Source of the DNA: Bacteroidota bacterium
Lineage (GTDB): Bacteria > Bacteroidota > Bacteroidia > Chitinophagales > LD1
Assembly (NCBI GenBank): GCA_018267385.1
Contig: JAFDYN010000010.1
Location: forward strand, 1-64,000
Reading direction: 5' to 3'
DNA length: 64,000 nucleotides
Of this stretch, positions 33,198-42,729 are shown piece by piece. Position 1 is the stretch's first letter. Every line of letters begins with the position of its first letter. The position numbers were made by a program, and so were the translations under genes. The notes below the pieces were generated by a model. The model was not told the DNA's origin, searched no databases, and was given only the letters and a program-made list of their open reading frames with translations.

Positions 33198-34853
33198 ATG
33201 TCAGCTACTACAGATAAAAGGATCATAACAGCACCACGGGGTACTACTATCTCATGCAAAGGATGGGTGCAAGAAGCAGCGCTACGCATGCTATGCAATA
33301 ACCTCGATCCGGAAGTAGCCGAGAGACCTGAGGATCTGATAGTGTATGGCGGCATAGGCAAAGCAGCGCGCAACTGGGAGGCATTTGACAAGATCATCTC
33401 CTGCCTGCAAAACCTGGAAGAAGATGAAACGCTCATGGTGCAAAGTGGAAAGCCCGTCGGCATACTGCGCTCACACAGGGATGCGCCGCGTGTATTGATA
33501 GCCAACTCAAACCTGGTGGGCAAATGGGCTACGTGGGAGCACTTCCGCGATCTGGAGAAGAAGGGGCTGATCATGTACGGACAGATGACCGCAGGCTCGT
33601 GGATCTATATCGGTACGCAGGGCATCGTGCAGGGCACATACGAAACCTATCTCTCACTTGCCGCGCAGCATTACAGCAACTCCCTGAAGGGTACGCTGAA
33701 TGTGACAGCCGGGCTGGGTGGTATGGGTGGTGCTCAGCCTCTGGCCATCACTATGAATGAAGGTGTGGCACTGATAGCAGAGATGGAGGAGTGGCGTATC
33801 AAGAAGCGCATAGAGACACGGTACCTGGATGAATATTACACTGATATAGACCAGGCTATAGACCGGTCTCTGGAGGCAAAAAATAATAAAGAGGCAGTAT
33901 CTATAGGTGTACTCTGCAATGTAGTAGATCTGCTGCAGCGACTCCTGGACAGGAATATCATACCCGATACGCTCACTGACCAGACATCAGCCCATGATGA
34001 GCTGATAGGTTACTTCCCCGAGGGGCTGAGCGTGGAGCAGGCATGTGTACTGAGAGATAGTGACCCTGAGGAGTACAAGCGGCGCTCACTGGATACGATG
34101 GCGCGACACGTGCGCCAGATGCTGGAGCTCCAGCAGCGGGGTGCTATCACTTTTGACTATGGCAATAACCTGCGCGGACAGGCCAAAGACAAACGTGGCG
34201 TACAAAATGCTTTTGACTTCCCTGGCTTCGTGCCTGCTTATATCCGTCCTCTTTTCTGCGAGGGCAAAGGGCCTTTCCGCTTTGTGGCGCTGAGTGGCGA
34301 TCCGGCAGATATAGCAGTATGCGATGCGAAGCTGAAGGAATTGTTTCCGGATAATACCGGCCTGCTGCGCTGGCTGGAGATGGCCAAGGAAAAGATCGCC
34401 TTTCAGGGATTGCCGGCGCGTATCTGCTGGCTCGGCATGGGAGACAGGGAGAAGGCAGGCCTCGCATTCAATCAACTGGTGAAAGAAGGTAAAGTAAAAG
34501 CTCCGATCGTGATAGGACGTGATCATCTCGACACGGGTTCCGTAGCCTCGCCAAACCGTGAGACAGAAGCCATGATGGATGGCTCTGATGCCATAGCAGA
34601 CTGGCCTATCCTGAATGCCCTGATCAATACTGCGGGCGGCGCGAGCTGGGTCAGCTTTCACCACGGAGGCGGCGTAGGTATGGGCTACTCCCTGCACGCA
34701 GGTATGGTGATCGTAGCAGATGGTACGGATGCTGCTGCACAGAGGCTCGGCCGTGTGCTGCATAATGATCCTGCCATGGGTGTGATACGGCATGCAGATG
34801 CAGGCTATGAGATAGCCAAAGAAACCTCACGGAAATTTGGGCTTGATATTTGA
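33198..34853 (+). CDS. hutU: Urocanate hydratase
   Basis: A 551-residue NAD-dependent enzyme that converts urocanate to imidazolonepropionate in histidine breakdown. Hallmarks: '[11 protein letters not shown]' near the N-terminus, the NAD-binding loop '[12 protein letters not shown]' (about 174-185), the catalytic Cys in '[11 protein letters not shown]' (about 408), and '[13 protein letters not shown]' (about 488-500). Length is normal. None of the other hut genes (hutH, hutI, hutG) is adjacent, so the pathway must be dispersed. MscS follows 27 bp downstream in the same direction and may be co-transcribed. The start is ATG at 33198 after an A-rich leader. Confidence 0.97.
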   Translation: MSATTDKRIITAPRGTTISCKGWVQEAALRMLCNNLDPEVAERPEDLIVYGGIGKAARNWEAFDKIISCLQNLEEDETLMVQSGKPVGILRSHRDAPRVLIANSNLVGKWATWEHFRDLEKKGLIMYGQMTAGSWIYIGTQGIVQGTYETYLSLAAQHYSNSLKGTLNVTAGLGGMGGAQPLAITMNEGVALIAEMEEWRIKKRIETRYLDEYYTDIDQAIDRSLEAKNNKEAVSIGVLCNVVDLLQRLLDRNIIPDTLTDQTSAHDELIGYFPEGLSVEQACVLRDSDPEEYKRRSLDTMARHVRQMLELQQRGAITFDYGNNLRGQAKDKRGVQNAFDFPGFVPAYIRPLFCEGKGPFRFVALSGDPADIAVCDAKLKELFPDNTGLLRWLEMAKEKIAFQGLPARICWLGMGDREKAGLAFNQLVKEGKVKAPIVIGRDHLDTGSVASPNRETEAMMDGSDAIADWPILNALINTAGGASWVSFHHGGGVGMGYSLHAGMVIVADGTDAAAQRLGRVLHNDPAMGVIRHADAGYEIAKETSRKFGLDI

Positions 34854-34880
34854 TTCTATCGGGCCAAACATTACCGCGCT

Positions 34881-35699
34881 ATGTACGAAAAGAAAATAGA
34901 GCCATACCTGGTATCTCTCGGAGATCGTTTTTTGCATTATACACCGCGTCTGATCGCTGCGGTCATATTCTTCGTAGTAGGTCTTTGGGTGGTAAACCGG
35001 TTGACCAAACTGATAGCTAAGGCCATGCACCGTGAGAAGCTGGACTCCTCTCTGCAGTCCTTTCTCTCCAGCCTCATCAGCATCGGGCTCAAAGTATTTC
35101 TGGTGATCACGGTAGCAGAGATACTCGGCATACAGACTACCTCTCTGGTAGCTGTGATGGGTGCTGCCGGCCTGGCAGTAGGCCTCGCGCTGCAGGGTTC
35201 GCTGAGCAACTTTGCGGGCGGGGTATTGATACTCGTTTTCAAACCATACAAAGTAGGCGATACCATTGAGGCACAAGGTCAGGTAGGGACGGTGCAGGAG
35301 ATACAGATATTCAATACCATCCTGCTCATGGGCAATAACAAAACGGTGATCCTCCCCAACGGTGCGGTCTCAAACGGCACCATAGTCAATCAGACGCGCT
35401 ACGGTACGCTGCAGGGAGAGTTTCTGGTCACGATAGCCGGCGATAGCGATCTGGCACAGGCGCGCGCAGTGATCTTGCAAACAGTAAATGCTAATCCTCG
35501 CGTCCTCAAAAGTCCGGCTGCCTCCGTAGATGTGACCCAGATCAATAACGGGATCACACTGGCTGTTCATCCTTTCGCCAAAACAACTGACCTGGGACCT
35601 ATGATGTCAGAGCTGCAGGAGCAGGTAAACAGTGCACTGATCAAAAGTAATATCAAGCGGCCCATACCCACCACTATCAGCATTACAAAGAGTAGCTGA
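34881..35699 (+). CDS. Small-conductance mechanosensitive channel (MscS family)
   Basis: A 272-residue inner-membrane channel that opens under membrane tension to release solutes in hypo-osmotic shock. Three membrane helices are visible (about 22-42, 62-82, 88-110); the third is the Gly/Ala-rich pore helix 'GAAGLAVGLALQGSLSNFAGG'. The cytoplasmic beta-domain begins 'FKPYKVGDTIE', and a C-terminal alpha/beta domain follows. Size and layout match the basic E. coli MscS type. It may be co-transcribed with hutU and is convergent with the sulfotransferase gene. Confidence 0.94.
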   Translation: MYEKKIEPYLVSLGDRFLHYTPRLIAAVIFFVVGLWVVNRLTKLIAKAMHREKLDSSLQSFLSSLISIGLKVFLVITVAEILGIQTTSLVAVMGAAGLAVGLALQGSLSNFAGGVLILVFKPYKVGDTIEAQGQVGTVQEIQIFNTILLMGNNKTVILPNGAVSNGTIVNQTRYGTLQGEFLVTIAGDSDLAQARAVILQTVNANPRVLKSPAASVDVTQINNGITLAVHPFAKTTDLGPMMSELQEQVNSALIKSNIKRPIPTTISITKSS

Positions 35700-35701
35700 T
35701 A

Positions 35702-36841
35702 TCATTTCTCAAAACCGAACTCATGGAATACCTCAAATAGCTGCTCATAGATATACTCCTTGCTGAGGCTGTATTTTTCGAGGCTGTAGTCATGATTAGA
35801 TTGATAGTTTTTCTGACGGCGTTCCTCTTTCTCCAGCGCTGCCATGAAATGTGCTGACACATCCCAGTTGAAATGCTTATAGACCTTCAGGACAGTATCC
35901 TTAGGTTGCTCTACCAGGTCATCATACTTCAGGGCTATGAATTGTGAGGGAGGTATCACTTTGCGCATTTCTGCCAGGTACAGGTAAAACTGTATGCCCA
36001 ACTCTGCAAATGCAAGGCGGCGTGGATCATTATCAGGTATCGATTTGCCATACATCACGGAGAACATACTCGTCATAGACGGCAGCGCCTCATACGGGTG
36101 CCTCGCTATATAGATGATCTTGGCATCAGGGAATCGCTCCAGCAGCGACTGAAACCTGCCCGTACTCATTACGTTCTTGGCCAGGTAGGTGCGATCCTTG
36201 CCGGCTGCATGCATAAAACGCTTCACGCTGCTCTCATAAAAGTCCATCGCATTCTTGCGGACGTGCTTAGGCTCATGATCCAGAAACTTATTGCCGTGTA
36301 TCACATCATAATAGGGGAAGGGTATAAATGCGCCGATGCTCATCATCATCTGTGCAAAGACGAGCTCATCTTCCTCAGCCTTATTGAACCCCATGGCGTG
36401 AATATCATCCCAGCCACCCCAGAAAACCTCGTCAAGTTTATTGAGCGTACTGCTGATAAACCGCCCTGCATGCCGGTCTATCCACTGCACGAGATTGGCC
36501 AGTCGGGTGAAGGAGGCCGTCATGAAAAAAGTGTGGGCAAACTTAGTGTAAGCAAAATGCATATCGTCCAGGCTGATGAGCCTGTGCAGGTAGGTCGTAC
36601 CACTGCGCGGATTGGCAATAATGAATACGGGCTGTTTGATCTTTATTTTGTGAAAGCCGCTGTAAAATATCTCGTCTATCAGTCGGAAGATGAGATTTAC
36701 CAGCTGGTTGAGAAAGAACATGAATATAAAAAAAATGGAAAGCAACCACACCTTAAGGCTGAATTTGCGATAGGTATAGGCTATGATCTGCCCGAGGATA
36801 CGGTAGCGCACATAGTAAAATCCTGCGGAGAAATATTTCAT
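35702..36841 (-). CDS. Sulfotransferase family protein
   Basis: A 379-residue protein (start taken at 36841, MKYFSAGFYYVRY; an upstream in-frame ATG lies 60 bp earlier). A hydrophobic segment at about 30-50 suggests membrane association. The PAPS 5'-phosphosulfate loop is 'NPRSGTTYLHRLI' (about 77-89) and the 3'-phosphate-binding segment is 'IYIARHPYEALPS' (about 245-257). Such enzymes transfer sulfate from PAPS to a carbohydrate, lipid or small hydroxylated molecule. No PAPS synthesis genes are adjacent. The acceptor is unknown; sulfonolipid or glycan modification are options. Confidence 0.85.
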   Translation of the reverse strand: MKYFSAGFYYVRYRILGQIIAYTYRKFSLKVWLLSIFFIFMFFLNQLVNLIFRLIDEIFYSGFHKIKIKQPVFIIANPRSGTTYLHRLISLDDMHFAYTKFAHTFFMTASFTRLANLVQWIDRHAGRFISSTLNKLDEVFWGGWDDIHAMGFNKAEEDELVFAQMMMSIGAFIPFPYYDVIHGNKFLDHEPKHVRKNAMDFYESSVKRFMHAAGKDRTYLAKNVMSTGRFQSLLERFPDAKIIYIARHPYEALPSMTSMFSVMYGKSIPDNDPRRLAFAELGIQFYLYLAEMRKVIPPSQFIALKYDDLVEQPKDTVLKVYKHFNWDVSAHFMAALEKEERRQKNYQSNHDYSLEKYSLSKEYIYEQLFEVFHEFGFEK

Positions 36842-36954
36842 ACAGTAAGTGGACGATACAAAGCAAGGAAAATTTGGCCACCTGTGAAATGGACGCGCCA
36901 TGCATGTGGAAACTTTAGAAACAAAGCGTGTGAAATGAGCGCCGAAACGTCCAT

Positions 36955-36980
36955 TTGTCGTCTGGTCTTTCCTATATTTA
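36955..36980 (+). promoter_or_regulatory. Promoter of the aminotransferase gene
   Basis: TTG at 36955-36957, a 15-bp spacer, then TATATTTA (36973-36980), a 7 of 8 match to TAnnTTTG. The -7 element ends 4 bp before the ATG at 36985, implying an almost leaderless transcript. The spacer is shorter than usual. Confidence 0.35.
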
Positions 36981-36984
36981 TCAA

Positions 36985-38169
36985 ATGCTTACGCCGAGAC
37001 AGGTATTCCTGCAGCATGTGGCCCAGACCAGCACCGCTCCCCTGATGATAGAGATAGAGCGGGCGGAGGGCATATATATGTATGGACCGCATGGGAAAAA
37101 ATACCTGGACCTGATATCGGGTATCAGTGTAAGCAGCCTGGGCCACAGCCATCCGCGTATAGTACAGGCGGTGCAGGAGCAGGCCGCAAAATATATGCAC
37201 CTGATGGTGTACGGAGAGTTTGTAGCATCGCCACAGACCTCATATGCACAGGCACTGACGGCGCTACTGCCACCTGCTCTTGATTCTGTATACTTCACTA
37301 ACTCGGGCGCGGAGGCCGTAGAGGGGGCCATGAAGCTGGCCAAAAGGCATACCGGCAGGATGCAATTTGTCCACTTCAGAAAATCATATCATGGCTCTAC
37401 ACAGGGCGCGCTAAGCCTGATAGGCGATGAATACTTCAAAAGAGCCTTTCGTCCGCTGCTACCTGACGTAGTAGAGCTAGAGTATGGCCATATGGATGAC
37501 CTGGAGCAGATCACGCCGCACACGGCCGCCGTGATCATAGACCCGGTACAGGCAGAGTCTGGCGTGACCATCCCTACTGCCCACTACATGCAGGCGCTGC
37601 GACAGCGCTGTACGGATACAGGCGCCCTCATGATCATGGACGAGATACAGACAGCCTTTGGCCGCTGTGGCTCTATGTTCGCCTTTGAGCAGTATGAGAT
37701 CGTGCCGGATATCCTGCTACTGGCCAAAGCTTTTGGCGGTGGTATGCCTTTGGGAGCATTCATAGCGGACAGGCGTATCATGCAGGACCTGACAGACAAT
37801 CCGGTGCTGGGACATATCACCACCTTTGGCGGGCATCCGGTCAGCTGTGCAGCAGGACTGGCTGCGCTACAGGTTTTGCAGGAAGAGAACCTGATAGCAG
37901 ACGTAGAGCGCAAAGGATCACTATTTGAGTCTAAGCTCCGGCACCCAAAGATCAGATCGGTACATCGCAAGGGACTGATGATGGCGCTGGAGTTTGACAG
38001 CTATGAGCAAAATAAAAAGATCATAGATAGCTGCATAGCAGATGGCGTTCTGACGGACTGGTTCCTCTTCGCTCCGCAGTCTATGCGTATAGGGCCGCCA
38101 CTGATCATCAGTGATGCCGAGATAGACCATGCCTGTGGTATCATATTAAATGCTATAGAGCAGTGCTGA
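36985..38169 (+). CDS. Class III PLP-dependent aminotransferase
   Basis: A 394-residue pyridoxal-phosphate enzyme of the acetylornithine/4-aminobutyrate/ornithine aminotransferase group. The start at 36985 (MLTPRQVFLQHVAQ) is preferred over an upstream start 30 bp earlier. Features: 'YFTNSGAEAVEGAMKLAK', 'HFRKSYHGST', the PLP-contacting 'MIMDEIQTAFGR', and the Schiff-base Lys248 in 'LLLAKAFGGGMPLGAF'. The exact substrate cannot be decided by reading; members act on acetylornithine, ornithine, lysine or GABA. Its stop codon overlaps the start of the following lipoprotein gene. Confidence 0.92.
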   Translation: MLTPRQVFLQHVAQTSTAPLMIEIERAEGIYMYGPHGKKYLDLISGISVSSLGHSHPRIVQAVQEQAAKYMHLMVYGEFVASPQTSYAQALTALLPPALDSVYFTNSGAEAVEGAMKLAKRHTGRMQFVHFRKSYHGSTQGALSLIGDEYFKRAFRPLLPDVVELEYGHMDDLEQITPHTAAVIIDPVQAESGVTIPTAHYMQALRQRCTDTGALMIMDEIQTAFGRCGSMFAFEQYEIVPDILLLAKAFGGGMPLGAFIADRRIMQDLTDNPVLGHITTFGGHPVSCAAGLAALQVLQEENLIADVERKGSLFESKLRHPKIRSVHRKGLMMALEFDSYEQNKKIIDSCIADGVLTDWFLFAPQSMRIGPPLIISDAEIDHACGIILNAIEQC

Positions 38170-39128
38170 AGTTTTTTTCATATATCAGCATGGCTGTGAT
38201 GCTCCTGGGCATCGCCTCTTGCCACAAGGGAGAGATCATGCTGCACATACAGCGGATAGACGCACACACAGCCTATGACCTCAATGATGTCAAATTTGTG
38301 AATGACTCTGTAGGGTATATATGCGGGGGGCCTCGCTATGCGTCCGGTATTTTCATACGCACACTGGATGGAGGCCGTACATGGTCGGTGCCTGACTCAG
38401 TGATGACGTCCACCTTGTATACGATACACTTTTTTTCGGCCGGAGAGGGATTCGTGGGTGGTTTTTATGGCCATGCTACCTACACGGCTGACAGCGGGCA
38501 TACTTTCAGTGATGTGTCCTTTAGCAGTATAGCTATCAACCAGCTTTCTTTTTATGGCAGGCAGAGAGGTGTAGCAGCCTGCGGCTGGGGATACAAGGGT
38601 GGTCCGATCTATAACACGACTGATGGAGGAGCCACATGGCAGCAGGCATATTTTGACTCGCTGCATACCTTTATAGGCTGCGCCTACCTGGACGATAGTA
38701 CAGTAGTAGTCTGCGGCTATGGTACTGTAGTGCGCTCTACAGATGGAGGGCATACATATCGGGTGGTGAAAGAAAACGGCGATTTCTACCAAAATATGCA
38801 GTTTGTAAACTCTATCACCGGATATGCAGTAGGCTATCAGGGCGAGATCATCAAAAGCACGGATGCCGGCAAAAGCTGGCGCATAGTGAAGGGCGGCAAT
38901 GGCCTTTTTGGCAAGGTCGATCATCTCATGGGCCTGGACTTTATAGATGAGAATAATGGATACGCAGTAGGTGAGTCAGGCCTGATGGTGCATACGTCCG
39001 ATGGCGGGCTCAACTGGCAGACTGTAAAACCGTTCACCGGGGAAAGGCTGCGCGGTATCCATATGTTCTCTGCCACATCAGGAATAGTAGTGGGAGGTGG
39101 AGGATCGGTATACCTTTTCCAGGAGTGA
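38163..39128 (+). CDS. YCF48/BNR-repeat lipoprotein
   Basis: A 321-residue exported protein starting with GTG at 38163, overlapping the aminotransferase stop by 7 bp. A hydrophobic signal ending in 'LGIASC' gives a lipobox, so it is probably an outer-membrane lipoprotein. The rest is a beta-propeller of about six YCF48-like/BNR repeats, recognisable by 'RTLDGGRTWSV', 'NTTDGGATWQQ', 'RSTDGGHTYRV', 'KSTDAGKSWRI' and 'HTSDGGLNWQT'. In photosynthetic organisms YCF48 assists photosystem II assembly; in Bacteroidota such proteins are common with no photosynthetic role and no assigned function. Confidence 0.88.
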   Translation: MLKFFSYISMAVMLLGIASCHKGEIMLHIQRIDAHTAYDLNDVKFVNDSVGYICGGPRYASGIFIRTLDGGRTWSVPDSVMTSTLYTIHFFSAGEGFVGGFYGHATYTADSGHTFSDVSFSSIAINQLSFYGRQRGVAACGWGYKGGPIYNTTDGGATWQQAYFDSLHTFIGCAYLDDSTVVVCGYGTVVRSTDGGHTYRVVKENGDFYQNMQFVNSITGYAVGYQGEIIKSTDAGKSWRIVKGGNGLFGKVDHLMGLDFIDENNGYAVGESGLMVHTSDGGLNWQTVKPFTGERLRGIHMFSATSGIVVGGGGSVYLFQE

Positions 39129-40472
39129 TCAGTGGCTGAGCATATCTTTCTCTATTACCTGCATTGGTATATTGCCATAGCTGAGAAATTGAGCGTGAAA
39201 TTTTCTGATATCAAAAGCACTCCCTTGCCTTTTTCGCAAGGTATCACGTAGCTCCATGATCTTGGCTGCGCCGACCTTATAGCTGAGCGCCTGTGCGGGC
39301 CAGTTAGTACAGCGTGTCACCTCGCGCTCTGCTATATCATCCTGTCCATATATATATTGCTTCCAGCACAGCAGAGCCTGCTCGTGTGTCCATCCTTTAT
39401 AGTGTATGCCTACGTCTATCAGTATACGCACCGATCTGACCAGGTCCCACTCCCATTTACCCAATTCAGTATAAGGGGCGCTATAAAGTCCCATATCCTT
39501 GCCGTAGTACTCTATATATGCCGCCCACCCCTCTACATTGCCTGGATAAAAGAATAATTGTCTGAAGGAGTCCGGCTGTGGTAGCCTGGCTCTTGTGCTC
39601 CACTGATAGTGGTGACCAGGTACCCCCTCATGCATATAGAGCCAGTCCATTGACCGTTTGCTGTGGCGCCCATTATAAAAATTGAAAAAGAAAACGCCTT
39701 TACCATATTGGTTATCGCCTGCTGGGCTATAGTAGCCTGGAGGAGTCTGCTTATTGGCACCAGGCCACTCCATAAAGGTGAGCGGAGCTATATCTGTGTC
39801 CAGAAACAAATGACCAAGGTGCTCAGATACGGTCTGGCCGATGCGGGTATAGCGCTTCATGATGTCCGACCTATCTGTGAGATAAAAACTATCTGACTGC
39901 AGCATCCTGTAGAAGCCTACTTCATCATGTCCGTATCCCAATTGTATTTGTATACGGTTTATCTCTTTTTTGACTCGCTTTACTTCCCTTTCACCGTAAG
40001 CATACAGCTGATCGGGTGTAACTTCAATGCTTGTGTAAAACTTTATATAGTACTCGTACCACTTTTTATCCAGTGCATGTAAACCTCCGGCGGGGATACT
40101 TGTATGCTCATTGCTAAACGCCTTTTCCAGATCTATCCGCTGCTTATTGAGCGTTATTTCATAATCTATCTGGTCATATGCTACACGGTCAGCGCCTTTC
40201 AGTGCCGAGCGATCGATGCCCCGCAGCTGCTGACGGATAGTAGCAAAGAAATGCCTCTGCAGATCGAGGGTATCCATCGTCTGTATATGTGCCAGGTTTT
40301 CTTTGTAGTCAAAACCCATCGTCCTTATGCCGATAGCTTGGTAGCCTGTGTCAAAAGATGATTTCAGCGCATTAAACTTTTGACTGTCATTATGACCTGA
40401 GGATGAGCATGAAAGGGCCGCCAATAAGATCACGACAGGCAGGATGATATTGTAAAATCTCATGTGGATCAC
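39129..40472 (-). CDS. DUF885 family lipoprotein, putative metallopeptidase-like
   Basis: A 447-residue protein with a lipoprotein signal ('LLAALSCSSSG'; ATG at 40463 is an alternative start). The mature part is largely helical. It carries the DUF885 signature: 'HEGVPGHHYQ' with H281, E282 and H287 as an HExxxxH-like metal site, and downstream 'NVEGWAAYIEYYG'. DUF885 proteins resemble M32/M3-type zinc carboxypeptidases in fold, but substrates are mostly unknown. It is convergent with the YCF48 gene (no gap) and stands 2 bp past the AraC gene's stop, so it may be co-transcribed with that regulator. Confidence 0.88.
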   Translation of the reverse strand: MIHMRFYNIILPVVILLAALSCSSSGHNDSQKFNALKSSFDTGYQAIGIRTMGFDYKENLAHIQTMDTLDLQRHFFATIRQQLRGIDRSALKGADRVAYDQIDYEITLNKQRIDLEKAFSNEHTSIPAGGLHALDKKWYEYYIKFYTSIEVTPDQLYAYGEREVKRVKKEINRIQIQLGYGHDEVGFYRMLQSDSFYLTDRSDIMKRYTRIGQTVSEHLGHLFLDTDIAPLTFMEWPGANKQTPPGYYSPAGDNQYGKGVFFFNFYNGRHSKRSMDWLYMHEGVPGHHYQWSTRARLPQPDSFRQLFFYPGNVEGWAAYIEYYGKDMGLYSAPYTELGKWEWDLVRSVRILIDVGIHYKGWTHEQALLCWKQYIYGQDDIAEREVTRCTNWPAQALSYKVGAAKIMELRDTLRKRQGSAFDIRKFHAQFLSYGNIPMQVIEKDMLSH

Positions 40473-40474
40473 AC

Positions 40475-41431
40475 TTAAAAATCTGACCGGTCCAGTGAGC
40501 GGCCCCTGAATGACATCGGAGTGAGATTATATGAATTTCTGAAGAGGCGTATAAAGGAGGAGGTATTTTCAAATCCTATCTCGCCGCATATATTGCGCAC
40601 CGGCATATCAGATTGTATCAGCAGTGCCTTAGCTTTCTCCAGCCTGCGCTGTATGATATATTGGTGCGGTGTGATATGAAAATACTCTTTGAAAAGGCGC
40701 TTGAGGTGGCTCACGGAGAGGCAGCAGTTTTGTGCTATATCTTCCAGCATGATATCCCTCGTGTAGTTTGAATCTATGTAGTCCTTTGCCATACTGATGC
40801 GCTTGTACAGTTCGACACCGGTAGAGGGTTTCACATATCCGCGGGTACGGATATCACTGTATATGTCGAAGTGTATCTCCATCAGTCGCTCCAGGAGGTG
40901 CGTATATTTATCCTCCATATCCGCCGGTTCTGTATCGGCAGTATCACTATGGACTGCCTCCCTCAGATCCTCTAGCACGCCGGTGATCACAGGGTCTGCT
41001 GTATAGGTTTTCTCAAAAAAGCGCAAAGGCTCGTTGGGTTTAAAAGCAGGATTATCCAGCAGCCACTCTTCCGTATTGGTGAGGCCCTGAAAGATGCCTT
41101 CTGCAAATCCCGGCCTGAAGCCTACAGTCATCATCTCGGCATCCTCTCTGCCCTCAAAAGAGGTCTTGTAGGTTTGGCCCTCGTTGATGACCAGAAAATT
41201 GTCAGGAGTTACGGTGCACTCCCGGTCGCCTACTTTATAGTGCGCCTCACCATTCTGCATACGGCTGATAGACAGCCGCGATACATGCCAGTCGGTCTCT
41301 TCCAGTTTTGGAGCTCTGATCAGCAGCGTACCGGTATCGGGCTTCTCCATGCCTTCACCGCTGCGGGAGCAATACACATTGCCCGCCATTGCAGAGTTGA
41401 CGCTGTGACAATACGGACAATAAGATGCCAT
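40475..41431 (-). CDS. AraC-family transcriptional regulator
   Basis: A 318-residue protein when started at 41431; in-frame starts also exist at 41479 and 41350, and the choice is uncertain. A cupin-like sensing domain (about 40-150, 'VSRLSISRMQNGEAHYKVGD', 'FLVINEGQTYKTSF') precedes a linker and a C-terminal double helix-turn-helix (about 215-310): 'MLEDIAQNCCLSVSHLKRLF' and 'VRNICGEIGFENTSSFIRLF'. With the 41431 start the N-terminus carries three cysteines (SYCPYC...VYC), which would be lost if the start is 41350. It is followed after 2 bp by the DUF885 lipoprotein gene, a possible target. The inducer is unknown. Confidence 0.9.
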   Translation of the reverse strand: MASYCPYCHSVNSAMAGNVYCSRSGEGMEKPDTGTLLIRAPKLEETDWHVSRLSISRMQNGEAHYKVGDRECTVTPDNFLVINEGQTYKTSFEGREDAEMMTVGFRPGFAEGIFQGLTNTEEWLLDNPAFKPNEPLRFFEKTYTADPVITGVLEDLREAVHSDTADTEPADMEDKYTHLLERLMEIHFDIYSDIRTRGYVKPSTGVELYKRISMAKDYIDSNYTRDIMLEDIAQNCCLSVSHLKRLFKEYFHITPHQYIIQRRLEKAKALLIQSDMPVRNICGEIGFENTSSFIRLFRNSYNLTPMSFRGRSLDRSDF

Positions 41432-41541
41432 AGCCACATTATTTAAGGTTAAAAAGACCATCCTGCATCCCTCTGCCATAGGAGAGTAGGCAGATCATGC
41501 GGAGCAGGATATAATAGCCGCGGCGTCAGCCGCATTTATCA

Positions 41542-42582
41542 TCAGAACTTAGGACAGTACATCGGGTATTGTATCCACTCGTCCTTCTGACGCTTGAATA
41601 TATACACTATAGACGCTTCGAGCGCACCCTGGGATTTGCTCGCACCGCTCAGTCCTGAGATATTGATATCGTAGGCCAGGCCTATACGTGCATTATACAC
41701 GTCTACACCTGCATTCAGGATGGCTGCATCAAACGCGGCCTTGCTATTGGCTCGGCCAAATGCACCCGCAAATACGCCCAGATGCTCATTGGTAGTCTGA
41801 TAGTTGATACCCAGGCCAAAATTATACTGCTGTGCCTGACCCTGCATCATGAAGAGCAAGGTAGGTACGAAAGTCCATTGATTGTCGTAGCCGGCATTGA
41901 TCTCGAGGCTGCCATGCACGTTAAACCTGCGGTTTATCCTGCTGCTCTCATCACCCAGGAAGCTCTCACGCGGTGCAGCTATATGATTTACCGAAGCACC
42001 GAAGTTGTAAGCAAACTTCTCAGTAGGGCGGGATGCAAAAGCGACGCCCACATTGACATCTGGATAGATGATCGGTTTGCCGGTAAATGCTTCACCACTA
42101 TTGATATTCCTGTTCCACCCGAAACCATCTAGTTGAGATTCAAATATCAGGTTCTGGTACTGCACCTGCTTCATCACAAAACCCGCCTGCAGGCCAAAAG
42201 ATAGATGCGACTTGCCGTAGCGGTCTACTGCCTGGTGGTATGCCACTGAGGCCATAGCCGAGTTAGTAGTCAGGGAGCCGTCTCCCGCTTTGTCATTAAA
42301 GAACATCAGGCCTACGCCAAACTTGTTATTATTAAGACGCTCCGAAGCTATCGAACCATCTACCGAGGCCTGCATGGTCTGGTATGGCGAGGTCTGATTG
42401 AGCGTAGGGATGAGAAACCACTGATTGCGATAGGCAAAGGTGCCCCTAATGAGGCCGTTGAATTTGCCAGTCAGGGCAGGGTTCATAGCTACCGGGGTGG
42501 CCCACCACTCAGAGAAGTGTATATCCTGTGCGAATACACCACCACTTATGAGCAGAAAAATAGCTGCGTACAGTTTCTTCAT
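41542..42582 (-). CDS. T9SS-associated membrane protein, PorP/SprF family
   Basis: A 346-residue outer-membrane beta-barrel of the PorP/SprF family, with a signal peptide ending 'SGGVFAQ' and the family's opening 'DIHFSEWWATPVAMNPALTGKF'. The start at 42582 (MKKLYAAIF) is used; three residues upstream is another ATG. PorP/SprF proteins are needed for type IX secretion or for SprB-like adhesins, often beside a type B cargo gene; here no cargo gene is adjacent. A good promoter lies at 42601-42629. It is divergent from rsgA. Confidence 0.92.
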   Translation of the reverse strand: MKKLYAAIFLLISGGVFAQDIHFSEWWATPVAMNPALTGKFNGLIRGTFAYRNQWFLIPTLNQTSPYQTMQASVDGSIASERLNNNKFGVGLMFFNDKAGDGSLTTNSAMASVAYHQAVDRYGKSHLSFGLQAGFVMKQVQYQNLIFESQLDGFGWNRNINSGEAFTGKPIIYPDVNVGVAFASRPTEKFAYNFGASVNHIAAPRESFLGDESSRINRRFNVHGSLEINAGYDNQWTFVPTLLFMMQGQAQQYNFGLGINYQTTNEHLGVFAGAFGRANSKAAFDAAILNAGVDVYNARIGLAYDINISGLSGASKSQGALEASIVYIFKRQKDEWIQYPMYCPKF

Positions 42583-42600
42583 ATCAGGCAAATTGAAATT

Positions 42601-42629
42601 GAAATTTAGCCTTTTTCCGCGAAGTTCAA
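42601..42629 (-). promoter_or_regulatory. Promoter of the PorP/SprF-like gene
   Basis: On the minus strand TTG (42629-42627), an 18-bp spacer and TAAATTTC (42608-42601, 7 of 8 to TAnnTTTG). The -7 element ends 18 bp before the ATG at 42582. An inverted repeat (42612-42621 and 42642-42651, TTTTTCCGCG/CGCGGAAAAA) flanks the -33 region. Confidence 0.5.
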
Positions 42630-42715
42630 AAAAACTGAAGCCGCGGAAAAATTAACACTATGTATAAGACGTTGATAGGGCTCCGGGGGTGGTATGGACG
42701 CTATCACTATTTGAA

Positions 42716-42723
42716 TATCTTTG
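42716..42723 (+). promoter_or_regulatory. -7 element TATCTTTG for rsgA
   Basis: A perfect TAnnTTTG ending 6 bp before the ATG at 42730, so the transcript should begin at or within a few bases of the start codon. No clear -33 TTG is visible. Confidence 0.5.
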
Positions 42724-42729
42724 GCTCCG

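Noticed and set aside
36098-37045. 315-residue plus-strand frame opposite the sulfotransferase
   Set aside because: Antisense to a gene with both PAPS-binding motifs; shadow frame.
41520-41533. GCGGC-GTCA-GCCGC hairpin past the PorP/SprF-like gene
   Set aside because: Only a 5-bp stem and no T-run on the minus strand; not reported as a terminator.
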